A DNA stretch of 64,000 bases, taken from contig JAMCYH010000130.1 of NCBI GenBank assembly GCA_023474025.1, forward strand, positions 1 to 64,000, read 5' to 3'. Position 1 is the first letter of the stretch. Every line of letters begins with the position of its first letter. Under the pieces are notes generated by a model. That model saw nothing but the letters and a program-made list of their open reading frames with translations, was not told where the DNA came from and made no database searches. The DNA is from Deltaproteobacteria bacterium (GTDB lineage Bacteria > Desulfobacterota > Desulfomonilia > Desulfomonilales > Desulfomonilaceae). Below are positions 24,663 to 33,647 of the stretch, piece by piece. The position numbers and the translations under genes were made by a program.

Positions 24663-26264
24663 ATGCATCCTATGGAATCAGCGCTCAAAGATGTCAATTA
24701 TTGCTCGAAGATGGGAAATGGACCTTCAAGACTAAAATATTGCGTAAATGGTGAGTGGCTGGAATCGACAACAACAAAATTCATGGACTGCTATAACCCT
24801 TCCACTGGTGAAGTTATTGCGCATGCCCCACAGTGCACCGTTAGTGAAGTCGAATCGGCAATTGCCGCCGCCAAGGCTGCTTTTCCCTCATGGGCTAATA
24901 CTCCGCCGAACAAGCGGGCTCAGGTGCTCTTTCACATGAAAGCGTTGCTCGATGAACACCTGGAAGAGCTTACATATCTACTTTGCAAGGAAGAGGGTAA
25001 ATCCTGGACCGAATCCATGGGTGACATCCTCAAGGTGAATGAGGTTGTTGAATTTGCATGCGGGATTCCTCATCTCATGAAGGGGGAATCCATCATGAAC
25101 GTATCGTCTGGTTATGATACGGTTTTATATCATCATCCGCTAGGTGTATTTGTGGGCATTCCCCCGTGGAACTTTCCTGCGATGATACCTCATGGTTGGA
25201 TGGCTCCTTTATGTATAGCAACAGGCAACACTCTGGTCATTAAAGCTGCCAGCTTTGTTCCACAATCTGCGATGCGTATTCTGGAACTCTGGCACGAAGC
25301 AGGGCTTCCCAGAGGCGTTATAAATATTGTAACGGCTGGCAGGAATGAAGCAGAGGTCTTCCTGAGGCATCCGGATGTGGTTGGCGTATCCTTCGTCGGA
25401 TCAACAAAGGTTGGTCGACACATTTACGCTACAGCGGCGGCCAACGGTAAACGGGTTCAAGCTCTGACAGAAGCGAAAAATCATGCTTTGGTCCTGCGTG
25501 ACTGTAAGCTTGATCGAACCGCGAACGGTATTATCAATGCCTTCTGTGGCTGTGCGGGGGAACGGTGTATGGCCTTACCTGTCATTTGTGTAGAAGAGGC
25601 TATAGCCGATGAGTTGGTGGCTGAAATCAAGAAGTTGGCTATCCAGAGAAAAATCGGCGCAGCTTATGACAAATCCACCGAATTGGGCCCTGTAGTTAAC
25701 TCTGGTCACCTGAGATTTGTTACTGACTGGATAGAAAAAGGCATTCAGGAAGGGGCTGAACTTGTACTCGACGGACGTAACCCGAAAGTCCCACTGGATT
25801 GTGAAAAAGGGTTCTTTGTTGGACCGACGATCCTGGACAATGTGAAACCCGGTATGAGCTGTGGTGATCAAGAAATTTTCGGCCCAGTGCTTTGTGTCAA
25901 GCGTGTTAAGAACTACGACGAAGGATTGGCCATAATGAATGCTAGTGAATTTGCTAACGGTTCAGTCATCTATACCCAGAATGGCTACTATGCGAGGGAC
26001 TTTGCCTATCGTACCCATGCGGGAATGGTCGGGATCAATGTTGGTATTCCTGTGCCGGTAGGAATATTTGGTTTTACCGGACACAAGCACTCCTTTTTTG
26101 GTGATCTACATGTGATGGGTAAAGACGGGGTTCGTTTTTTCACGGAAGTAAAGAATGTTACTTCTACATGGTTTAAGGAAGGCGCGGGCCTGGCGACTTC
26201 CGCAAAGGTTGACACCTGGGATGGGACAATAACCTCTTTGCCCACCGAACAGGACAAAAAGTAA
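24663..26264 (+). CDS. Aldehyde dehydrogenase, CoA-acylating methylmalonate-semialdehyde type (MmsA-like)
   Basis: A 533-residue dehydrogenase. The ATG at 24663 has AGGAG six bases upstream; a start ten codons earlier overlaps the regulator stop and lacks a site. It has PPWNFP (nucleotide-binding region), GSTKVGR, and catalytic Cys302 within AGERCMA, a motif of methylmalonate-semialdehyde dehydrogenases. In QALTEAKNHALV the position of the general-base Glu of hydrolytic aldehyde dehydrogenases is Leu, consistent with CoA-dependent acyl transfer instead of hydrolysis. The exact substrate is open; short-chain aldehydes such as methylmalonate or malonate semialdehyde fit the family. An N-terminal extension of about 25 residues precedes the core. 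Confidence 0.88.
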   Translation: MHPMESALKDVNYCSKMGNGPSRLKYCVNGEWLESTTTKFMDCYNPSTGEVIAHAPQCTVSEVESAIAAAKAAFPSWANTPPNKRAQVLFHMKALLDEHLEELTYLLCKEEGKSWTESMGDILKVNEVVEFACGIPHLMKGESIMNVSSGYDTVLYHHPLGVFVGIPPWNFPAMIPHGWMAPLCIATGNTLVIKAASFVPQSAMRILELWHEAGLPRGVINIVTAGRNEAEVFLRHPDVVGVSFVGSTKVGRHIYATAAANGKRVQALTEAKNHALVLRDCKLDRTANGIINAFCGCAGERCMALPVICVEEAIADELVAEIKKLAIQRKIGAAYDKSTELGPVVNSGHLRFVTDWIEKGIQEGAELVLDGRNPKVPLDCEKGFFVGPTILDNVKPGMSCGDQEIFGPVLCVKRVKNYDEGLAIMNASEFANGSVIYTQNGYYARDFAYRTHAGMVGINVGIPVPVGIFGFTGHKHSFFGDLHVMGKDGVRFFTEVKNVTSTWFKEGAGLATSAKVDTWDGTITSLPTEQDKK

Positions 26265-26402
26265 ATAACTAGATCTCGGCATATGGATTAAGAAACTCTG
26301 CCGGAAAGAACATGATTCCTAAAGGCGGATGTGGCGTGAGCGTAAAGCCATCGCCTGTTAAATCGGTCGTTTTTCCATTCGAAGGCCAGTAAGGAGGGCC
26401 AG

Positions 26403-27878
26403 ATGTCTGAATTAAGCAGCTTAAGACAGGAGCAAGTTACTGGAATTGCGAGCGCTGGAAAGGTTGATTCTGTGCTCAGAGAGCTCAGAAAAATTGTTGG
26501 TGACTCAAACTGTACAGCTTCAAAACACATTCGTTACGCCTACTCGTATGATCTCAGCTTTGTAAAGCCCAAGATGCCAGACTATGTTGTCATGGCTGAG
26601 AAAGTTGAGCAGATCCAGGAGCTTCTTCGATTTGCTAACAGGGAAAAAATCCCAGTTGTTCCTTACACAGCCGGCACGAACATTGGCGGGCTGACGATTC
26701 CTGAACGGGGTGGTATTCTCCTCGACCTCAAAAAGATGAACAGGATTGTCGATATCGACTCCGAATCACATGTGGCGGTCATTGAACCAGGTGTTTCGCA
26801 CGCCAAACTGGCGGATGCCCTGTATAAGCACAGACTCAGATTCGGTTGGCCTGTCGGTCCACCATCGGCTTCGGTGCTGGCATGCGCAGTATCTCACGGT
26901 ATTGGTGGACTCAACGCCAAGTATGGCTTGAACAGCCAGGAAATTACCAGCATGGAAGTAGTACTTCCTACAGGGGAACTAGTCCGTGTAGGTTCGTGCG
27001 CAATAAGACATGACGCTTGGCACAGTTGTCTACCCCTTCCTCAGCTTGATGGATTATTTAAGGGCTGGCTCGGGACAAGCGGTGTAGTGACAAAAATCGG
27101 TATTAGTGTGCACCCGATCCCTCCGGTTCTGAAAGTATTCACGGTGTCATGTGACAACGTCGAAGATATGTACTCGTACATGCACAATCTGAGTAATTAT
27201 GAAATGTGCGATGATCTCACGGCTGTTTCCTGGTGGCTTGCGCAGGTGCCGATCCCCTATCCTTTCAAGCCTAAGCCTGATAACGCCCCAGAGTGGTTCA
27301 GCTTTGCGACTACCACGTCCTGGACTGAGAAGGAACGTGATGCGAGAGTAGAGATTTGGGAAAAAGTTTTCGAGGAAGAGCAAAAGAAGGGAACGTCTGT
27401 TAAGCAAACCGTCTACCCTGAAGAGGCCTTGAAGGGAAGAACCCAATTACCCAGTCAGGTTGTGGGCTCCACCAAGAACTACTGTAAGCAGGGGGGCGCG
27501 GGGATATCCTGGCCCGGTACTTTTACCCCAGCCAAGGTCTGGGCCCCTGTATACAACAAGTGGAAAGAGATTCTCATAGCGCACAATCTTTCACCGTCCG
27601 TTCGTATGAGTATGTATCGAGGGGTCCACTATGGAATGCTCAGGGCCATGATTCCGTTCAACAAACAGAGCGATCAGGAAACCGAAAATGCGAGACACGC
27701 TATCGTTGAATGTCTGAAAGTAGATTTGGATGCGGGAGGCATTCCCTATAAACCGCCGATAGATTTTGCCAACGAGATCAACCAACGGGCCGATCCCGGA
27801 TACTTGGATCTTTTGAGAAGAATGAAGAAGTTTCTCGATCCAAACGATATCATGAATCCCGGCAAACTCGGCATATGA
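26403..27878 (+). CDS. FAD-linked oxidase, GlcD/D-lactate dehydrogenase-like
   Basis: A 491-residue flavoprotein of the PCMH-type FAD family. The N-terminal FAD-binding domain shows VVPYTAGTNIGG, ILLDLKKMN and VIEPGVSHAKLADAL (about 80-150), with a later GTSGVVTKIGISVHP segment. The C-terminal FAD-linked oxidase cap ends with the typical DPNDIMNPGKL. Enzymes of this type oxidise 2-hydroxy acids such as glycolate, D-lactate or 2-hydroxyglutarate, passing electrons to an Fe-S partner. The next gene, 37 bases on, encodes a GlcF-like Fe-S protein, so the two should form a dehydrogenase complex. AAGGAGG precedes the ATG. Confidence 0.88.
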   Translation: MSELSSLRQEQVTGIASAGKVDSVLRELRKIVGDSNCTASKHIRYAYSYDLSFVKPKMPDYVVMAEKVEQIQELLRFANREKIPVVPYTAGTNIGGLTIPERGGILLDLKKMNRIVDIDSESHVAVIEPGVSHAKLADALYKHRLRFGWPVGPPSASVLACAVSHGIGGLNAKYGLNSQEITSMEVVLPTGELVRVGSCAIRHDAWHSCLPLPQLDGLFKGWLGTSGVVTKIGISVHPIPPVLKVFTVSCDNVEDMYSYMHNLSNYEMCDDLTAVSWWLAQVPIPYPFKPKPDNAPEWFSFATTTSWTEKERDARVEIWEKVFEEEQKKGTSVKQTVYPEEALKGRTQLPSQVVGSTKNYCKQGGAGISWPGTFTPAKVWAPVYNKWKEILIAHNLSPSVRMSMYRGVHYGMLRAMIPFNKQSDQETENARHAIVECLKVDLDAGGIPYKPPIDFANEINQRADPGYLDLLRRMKKFLDPNDIMNPGKLGI

Positions 27879-27915
27879 GCAATCAATAGAATACGGATTC
27901 GAATTGGAGGCGACA

Positions 27916-29244
27916 ATGGACTGGAAGATTGCGGAGCTGAAAGAGCTTGAGGATAAAATTTGGAGATGCACGGCTTGCGGAACCTGTAAAACAGCTTATG
28001 ACTACGGGCCACCACCGACCTTCGGAGAAATTTGCCCGGCCGGAACCGAGTTTGGGTTCGAAGGTTTTATGGCGTCCAAAGGAAAGATAGCATTCGCTAG
28101 AGGTATTCTCAGTGGCGAACTTCCCTGGGACGAAGAATTAGTGGAGGCGATCTACAAATGCACTGTTTGCGCTGGATGTCAAAACCAGTGCCAACTCGAC
28201 CACAAGCCCTATATACCTGAAATAATTGAAGCGATGAGACGTAAGGCAGTGGCTGAAGGCGCTGGTCCCATGCCTCTGCACAAAAATCTTCTCCAATCAA
28301 TGAAAAATTACAACAATCCATACCAAGGCCCGAGACGTGTGAGAACGGACTGGACACGTCCCTTCAAAAAAGCCGGAAAACCTATTAAGGACCTGAATAA
28401 GGAGCCAGCCCCGGTCCTGTTTTTTGTTGGTTGTACCGGAGCGTTCAACACGGCAGCGCGAGCAGTCCCTACTGCGACGGCGTCTATTTTCCAAAAACTT
28501 GGCATGGATTTCGGGGTCCTAGGAGAAAATGAAATCTGCTGCGGCTCCACGGCAATGCGAGTAGGAGACTCCGAGGAATTCAAGAGGGTTGCTACAAAAA
28601 ACCTTGAGACATTTAAATGGTTGCATGACGAGCGAGGAGTAAAAACTATCATTAGTTCCTGCGCCGGGTGTTACCGGGCCATCAAAAAAGATTATTCACT
28701 TTCTTCTGAATATGACGAAGTTATGAGTGGTATAGAGGTCATTCATACCGCGGACTACCTAAACCGTCTTTTCAAGGAAGGTAAGCTCAAATTTAAAGGT
28801 GAGCTGCCGTGGAAAGTCACTTACCATGATCCCTGCCACACCGGGAGACATTTAAACAAGTTCATTATAGATCATGAGGGCAAACAACTCTGGAAAGGGG
28901 CATATGTGGATGTTGATCAGAGTGAATGCCTGTACGAGCAGCCAAGGGATCTACTGAAAGCGATTCCCGGCATCGAGTTTGTCGAGATGAAGCGCAATCG
29001 CGCTAACTCGTTCTGCTGTGGCGGCGGTGGTGGCGTTATGACGGGTTTTGGAGATTGGGCTGCAAAGAATGCAAGCTTAAGGATTCAGGAGGGTGAAGAG
29101 ACAGGTGCGGAAAGGATTGTATCTATTTGCCCATTCTGTCATTTCAACCTCAATGAAGGCGCAAAAAACATCAGCTCTCAAGTCAAGGTTCACGATTTGA
29201 CGGAGCTAATTGATCAGGTGCTCGTAGGAATCAACGACGATTGA
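27916..29244 (+). CDS. GlcF/HdrD-like CCG-domain iron-sulfur subunit
   Basis: A 442-residue Fe-S protein starting at the ATG six bases after GGAGG; a TTG four codons upstream lies within that box. The first ferredoxin site is unusual in layout (CTACGTCKTAYDYG, with ICPAG 20 residues later), and the second is CTVCAGCQNQCQ. Two CCG domains follow (ICCGSTAMR...SCAGC, FCCGGGGGV...ICPFC). A long insertion (about 305-330) sits between the CCG halves. It should accept electrons from the preceding FAD oxidase and deliver them to quinone, ferredoxin or an Hdr-like partner. It is homologous to the HdrD-like protein of the cytochrome cluster, and both share the YDNP/YNNP-type segment before the first CCG domain. 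Confidence 0.9.
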   Translation: MDWKIAELKELEDKIWRCTACGTCKTAYDYGPPPTFGEICPAGTEFGFEGFMASKGKIAFARGILSGELPWDEELVEAIYKCTVCAGCQNQCQLDHKPYIPEIIEAMRRKAVAEGAGPMPLHKNLLQSMKNYNNPYQGPRRVRTDWTRPFKKAGKPIKDLNKEPAPVLFFVGCTGAFNTAARAVPTATASIFQKLGMDFGVLGENEICCGSTAMRVGDSEEFKRVATKNLETFKWLHDERGVKTIISSCAGCYRAIKKDYSLSSEYDEVMSGIEVIHTADYLNRLFKEGKLKFKGELPWKVTYHDPCHTGRHLNKFIIDHEGKQLWKGAYVDVDQSECLYEQPRDLLKAIPGIEFVEMKRNRANSFCCGGGGGVMTGFGDWAAKNASLRIQEGEETGAERIVSICPFCHFNLNEGAKNISSQVKVHDLTELIDQVLVGINDD

Positions 29245-29626
29245 GCTGAGCAATTATTAGAACAGTGAGATTTGGTTTCGCGGAATATAGAGCCAAATTT
29301 CACTGTCAGTGTCCTGAACGGACCTAGAAAGGAGAACGACGAAAAACATTTCATATGCAATGGAGAGAATTTCAGGGTCCGCATAGCGCTTCTAATGCCA
29401 AGACATGCGCCGGATCAACTTACAATGCAGCGTGAACAGGGTTTGATGACGCTGCCCTGGTATCAACCAATTACATCAGGCTTTTTGTCAATTAAATTTT
29501 CGAGTCGACAAAAATTTGGATGGGGACGATCGTATATGGATGACAGAGGGATAGCGCTATGACGATTATGGGTCAACGATTAAACTGTGTTTTCTACTTT
29601 CGGTCTGGTCAAGGAAAGGTGATACT
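29245..29626. other. Intergenic region ahead of MFS carrier gene
   Basis: No supported gene except the short leader frame at 29559-29630. A longer open frame at the left side has a composition and reading typical of chance. No clear promoter was found. Confidence 0.45.
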
Positions 29627-29630
29627 ATGA
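29559..29630 (+). CDS. Possible 23-codon leader peptide coupled to MFS gene
   Basis: The ATG at 29559 has GAGGG eight bases upstream, and the frame ends in a TGA that overlaps the ATG of the MFS gene (ATGA). The AAGGAAAGG ribosome site of the MFS gene lies inside the leader. Such an overlap can couple translation or expose an attenuation control. The peptide has no recognised motif, so it may be chance. Confidence 0.3.
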   Translation: MTIMGQRLNCVFYFRSGQGKVIL

Positions 29631-30967
29631 GTGAATCAAGCGTCGGAACGGGTGCAATTAAAGCACAATTTTCAGATTTAGCCAAACAGATGCTCCGCTA
29701 CAGATGGGTTTGTTATGGGATGCTGTTGCTGACCTATATCTTTGTTTACTTCGATCGCGTTTCGCCTGCAGTAATAGCGCCGGAATTAATGAAAGAGTTT
29801 AATTTATCAGCTACAAGCCTTGGGATATTGTCTTCAATGTATTTTTATCCTTATGCGGCCATGCAAATCCCGTCGGGTATTTTGTCAGATCGCTTGGGCC
29901 CTAGAATTTCAGTTACCACGTTTTTTATTATAGCGGCTATCGGCACAGCGCTGTTTGGTCTAGCGCACAGCTTCGGGTTAATCATCTTTGGCCGTTTCCT
30001 TATGGGGGTAGGCGTAGCGGTGGTCTGGATCCCATGCATGAGAATTTTAGCGAACTGGTTCAGGCCGAATGAGTTCTCGACCCTCACGGGTGTGATGCTA
30101 ACAGTGGGCAATGCCGGGGCAGTGCTGGCTGCAGCGCCACTGGCTTTCTTAGTAGGCATCGTCGGCTGGCGAGCGTCTTTCTACTGGTTGGGCGCTTTTA
30201 TGTTCATTGTGGCTGTGTTGAATTTCATCGTCCTCCGGAACAAGCCGAGTGACAAGAGTTTACCCACTGTTTCAGAGATAGATGGAATCGATTACTATTC
30301 TGTCCAGAGCACTGAAAAGGTTAGTTTTGGACAAAACGTTAAACGCCTTTTTGCAATGAAGAATTATTGGTTAATCGCCATATACGCATTTGTGATCTAT
30401 GGCACAGTTATGGGTTTTCAGGGTCTGTGGTGCATACCGTATTTGGAGCAAACGTACGGTCTTCCAAAACAACAAGCTGCGAACATACTCATGTTATGGC
30501 CGGTCGGCATGGCAGTGGGTTGCTTTGCGTTTGGGTATGTTTCCGACCGAATTTTGAAATCCCGTAGGGACGCTTCACTCTATGGTATCATCATTTACGC
30601 CCTGACCTGGTTGCCTTTGGTGCTGTGGTCGGATAAAATTCCGGTTGGCATGTTTTATCCTCTTCTTTTCATCATGGGTTTCTTCTCTGGAGCCTACGTT
30701 CCGAACTACGCGCACATTGCCGAGGGCCAGCCTCACAGCTTCATTGCTACGGCGAATGGTATGCTCAACATCTGGTATTTTGTTGGTGGGGCGCTTTTTC
30801 AATCTGTGATGGGGATGGTACTGGATTTTTACGGCAAGGTCGGAAACAAATTTCCAGTGAGCGCCTATAAGACAACTTTTACTGTATGTATTATTGCTTT
30901 GGTAATCGGGGCTGTGGCCATGTTCTTCACTACTGACAGTAAAATATTGCAAAAAAAATCTTCATAG
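29627..30967 (+). CDS. MFS transporter, anion:cation symporter-like
   Basis: A 446-residue inner-membrane carrier with about twelve hydrophobic helices. The MFS signature appears between helices 2 and 3 (GILSDRLGPR) and its weaker repeat in the second half (GYVSDRILKSRR). The start of helix 1 (YIFVYFDRVSPAVIAPELMKEF) resembles organic-anion symporters of the hexuronate, glucarate or phthalate group. It sits between oxidative genes and the methyltransferase in one orientation, so it probably imports the substrate of this catabolic unit. AAGGAAAGG precedes the ATG. Confidence 0.9.
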   Translation: MSESSVGTGAIKAQFSDLAKQMLRYRWVCYGMLLLTYIFVYFDRVSPAVIAPELMKEFNLSATSLGILSSMYFYPYAAMQIPSGILSDRLGPRISVTTFFIIAAIGTALFGLAHSFGLIIFGRFLMGVGVAVVWIPCMRILANWFRPNEFSTLTGVMLTVGNAGAVLAAAPLAFLVGIVGWRASFYWLGAFMFIVAVLNFIVLRNKPSDKSLPTVSEIDGIDYYSVQSTEKVSFGQNVKRLFAMKNYWLIAIYAFVIYGTVMGFQGLWCIPYLEQTYGLPKQQAANILMLWPVGMAVGCFAFGYVSDRILKSRRDASLYGIIIYALTWLPLVLWSDKIPVGMFYPLLFIMGFFSGAYVPNYAHIAEGQPHSFIATANGMLNIWYFVGGALFQSVMGMVLDFYGKVGNKFPVSAYKTTFTVCIIALVIGAVAMFFTTDSKILQKKSS

Positions 30968-31174
30968 GGATAAGAGCCCCTGGTTTTTGTTGCGAATGTA
31001 GATTGAGCCTTCAAAACCGGGTTCGGGCAGCTTTAGAAGGGTAGAAATGACAAAAGCAGAAACTGGTAGATGAATGACAAGAACACATTTGATGGGGATC
31101 AATTTTAGGGCCATTGCCAGGTCGTCGAATCTACCCAATATCAGCTTAATTAACGTGAGTGGGAGAATACCAAT

Positions 31175-32191
31175 ATGACCCTCAAAGAAAAGTTTATGGA
31201 TCGTCTTTCGGGTAAGGATAGCGAAGAAGTTTTGTGCGGATGTACGACCACTTATGGCGTCATAGACTTGATGAAAAAATGCGGTTATGAAAGACCCCTG
31301 GCGGATACAGATCCTGTAGCGATGACGGAACTTGCTTTAGCGGGACCCAAGTATGCCGGATTTGAATGGATCAAGGCCATGGGATGGGACATCACCGCCC
31401 TCAGCGAAGCTCTCGGTTGTAGTCTTGGCCCGGCAGAGATTGATCGACAGTACTCTATCAAGGCCCATCCATTTGCTGAGAGCCTTGAAGGGCTAGATTT
31501 CCCGACCGATTTTCTGAAAAGGGGCCGTTTCCCCATGTATAAACAACATTTTCAGATGCTCAAAGAAAAGGTCGGGGAAGAACTCGCTATATTTGGAGAA
31601 ACCGAGGGACCTTTTACAGCGGCAGCGAACTTGGTAGGGGCGGAACAGTTCATGAAATGGACACTGAAAAAACCGGAAAATGTTTTTAAAGTCCTTGAGG
31701 TTACGAAACTAGCCGCAATAGAAGCCATCAATTTTGGCTTTGATAACGGAGCGGATTATTATGTTTTGGCTGAACCGACTTCCGGACCGGCAGTTATGAG
31801 TGGAAAATCCTGGGCAAAGTACATGCTGCCCCTCATGAAAGAGGTTGTGAGTAAGTCTAAGGGACCGCTGGTGCTTCATATTTGTGGAAACACCGATTCA
31901 ATCATAGGTCTAATGTGCGATTCGGGTGTTGCAGGCATCAGCATCGAGGAAAAGGCCGATATGAAAAAGGCGGTAGAAATCGCCCGTCCCACGGGTGTTA
32001 AAGTGTTTGGAAACGTTGCCACCGCTACAACACTTTTCATGGGTAAACCGGAGGAATGCTATCAAGAATCTATAGCGGCATTAGAAAATGGGACGGATTT
32101 TCTTACTCCGGGATGTGGCATAGCCCCCAACTCTCCACTTGAAAACCTTCTTCAACTCAAAAAAGCAAGAGATGATTTTTATCGAAAGTAA
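31175..32191 (+). CDS. Uroporphyrinogen-decarboxylase-fold methyltransferase (MtaA/CmuA-like)
   Basis: A 338-residue protein of the URO-D superfamily. Zinc-ligand motifs match methylcobamide methyltransferases: His235 and Cys237 in LHICGN and Cys314 in TPGCGIAP. Haem-biosynthetic URO-D enzymes lack this set, so a methyl transfer role is far more likely. MtaA-type enzymes move a methyl group from a methylated corrinoid to a thiol or pterin acceptor. No corrinoid protein or substrate-specific methyltransferase is in this window, so the donor is unknown; O- or N-demethylation of the imported compound is possible. GTGGGAG lies upstream of the ATG. A strong hairpin follows the stop codon. Confidence 0.88.
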   Translation: MTLKEKFMDRLSGKDSEEVLCGCTTTYGVIDLMKKCGYERPLADTDPVAMTELALAGPKYAGFEWIKAMGWDITALSEALGCSLGPAEIDRQYSIKAHPFAESLEGLDFPTDFLKRGRFPMYKQHFQMLKEKVGEELAIFGETEGPFTAAANLVGAEQFMKWTLKKPENVFKVLEVTKLAAIEAINFGFDNGADYYVLAEPTSGPAVMSGKSWAKYMLPLMKEVVSKSKGPLVLHICGNTDSIIGLMCDSGVAGISIEEKADMKKAVEIARPTGVKVFGNVATATTLFMGKPEECYQESIAALENGTDFLTPGCGIAPNSPLENLLQLKKARDDFYRK

Positions 32192-32198
32192 GGGTGTT

Positions 32199-32240
32199 CT
32201 TCCCAATCACCCAATGTTGATTTTTGTGGTGATTGGGAAG
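32199..32240 (+). terminator. 13-bp perfect hairpin between methyltransferase and arginase-fold genes
   Basis: Arms CTTCCCAATCACC (32199-32211) and GGTGATTGGGAAG (32228-32240) are perfectly complementary around a 16-base loop. No T-tract follows, so it may be a processing or stability element, or an attenuator, more than a classic terminator. Confidence 0.7.
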
Positions 32241-32262
32241 CGCCTCATGACTATGGTGAAAT

Positions 32263-33363
32263 TTGACAGGAGAGATCTTTAATAGACACCCGATCTTTTT
32301 TGGATGCCCATTGGATCCTGACGAAAGGGACGAGTCTCTCCGGGAGAAGACTTGTCTGTCCACCTCGGATCGGCTAAGTGGCGACCCTTACTCTGCGGTC
32401 ATGCAGTATGTTCATAACGAAATTGGGGGGTATCTGTGGGACGAAAGAGGTTCAATTGAAGTCCCGCCATGGCTCAGTCCGGTTCCTCCGGTAAGCCTGC
32501 AAAGAGATGCGCTTTTGGAAAATATTGTCCGTTTCATCGACGGAGATGGCTGTCTGGATTTTGCACAATCGGTGTCCAAGTTTGTAGAGGAATGCATCTT
32601 ACCTCAGATACCATGCATGATTGCTGTTGACCACTCTCTAACCGGGGGGGCATTCGCTTCCTTGGTTGGATTTTACAAACCCGATGACATTTCATTGATT
32701 ATCGTTGATAGCCATGTTGACTCATTGCCCACTTCGGCTATGTCAGGGGCCATACAATATGACATGGCTACAAACCCTAATTCCGTGTACGACCCCGCCG
32801 ATCCTTTTCTGAGAAATCGCCCTGATTCATATAACGCCAGTTCTTTCATTTATTATCTTCTGGAAGAAGGACTGATCGATCCGAGAAATCTTTATCTGGT
32901 GGGAGTAAGCGACTATCCTCCAAAGAAGGCTTTTAGAATTAAGGATGGCCGGATAAAACATTATTTGGACTGTTACTCATCCTTAAAAAGGAATGGGGTA
33001 AAAATTCTAACAAAAAAGGACCTTTCCCTTAGCCCTGCGACGCTGACTAATCTCATTGGCAGAGTCAAAACACCCTACGTTTACATTTCCATAGATATGG
33101 ATATAGGCGCTCGAAACGCCCTGAATGGAGTCAGGTTCAGAAACTATCAGGGAATTAATGAAAATCAAATTTACAGGATCGCAATGAGCCTCCGGGAAAT
33201 GATTGATCAAGGTGTCAGACTGGCTGGCATGGACCTGATGGAATTTAATCCCCGGAGGGCTAATAGTGGGAATATGCCGAGCGACGATCATACCTACCTA
33301 ATAGCTTTCAACTTAATCAAGATTATTTGTTTCTCAGAAAAATACCCTTTCTGCGCTGATTAG
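32263..33363 (+). CDS. Arginase/agmatinase-fold hydrolase
   Basis: A protein of up to 366 residues related to ureohydrolases, which cleave guanidino or formimino groups with two Mn(II) ions. All six expected metal ligands are visible: His124 (AVDHS, replacing GGDHS), Asp149, His151 and Asp153 (DSHVD), and Asp278 and Asp280 (SIDMD). The DP that usually follows the last motif is absent (IGARNA). The Glu-containing DLMEFNP segment matches the family's E-x-N-P. A long N-terminal region of about 110 residues is unassigned. The start is unclear: the only in-frame standard start before the homologous region is TTG at 32263, with no clean ribosome site, while AGGAGAG sits just downstream. The substrate is unknown. 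Confidence 0.75.
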   Translation: MTGEIFNRHPIFFGCPLDPDERDESLREKTCLSTSDRLSGDPYSAVMQYVHNEIGGYLWDERGSIEVPPWLSPVPPVSLQRDALLENIVRFIDGDGCLDFAQSVSKFVEECILPQIPCMIAVDHSLTGGAFASLVGFYKPDDISLIIVDSHVDSLPTSAMSGAIQYDMATNPNSVYDPADPFLRNRPDSYNASSFIYYLLEEGLIDPRNLYLVGVSDYPPKKAFRIKDGRIKHYLDCYSSLKRNGVKILTKKDLSLSPATLTNLIGRVKTPYVYISIDMDIGARNALNGVRFRNYQGINENQIYRIAMSLREMIDQGVRLAGMDLMEFNPRRANSGNMPSDDHTYLIAFNLIKIICFSEKYPFCAD

Positions 33364-33647
33364 GGCCGTGCACCGCTGTTCAAGGAACTGACGATGTGGA
33401 CAGAAGCCTTAGTCAAAAGCTGCTGTTGGGGCCGCAGAATGCGCTGGTCGGCGAATTTCAGAACCGTGGAGGGAGCTATATCAAGGAGTATTTTACCTCT
33501 ACCGGAAAGATTGTCGTCAGTTTCCATTAGACCTGAATCGTCGGTGATAATGTGGGCATTCTTCGATATTTACGAAGCGATATCAGCTATCATGCCTAAA
33601 ATGATGGATTGTTACTCTTGCTAAAACTTGCTTTTAACAGGGTTGCT

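Noticed and set aside
29272-29562. 96-codon open frame before the MFS gene
   Set aside because: No ribosome site, no recognisable motif and random-looking composition.
31080-31140. GCCATTGCC-like piece resembling part of a B12-box before the methyltransferase
   Set aside because: The rest of a cobalamin riboswitch, including its other conserved boxes and helices, is not visible.
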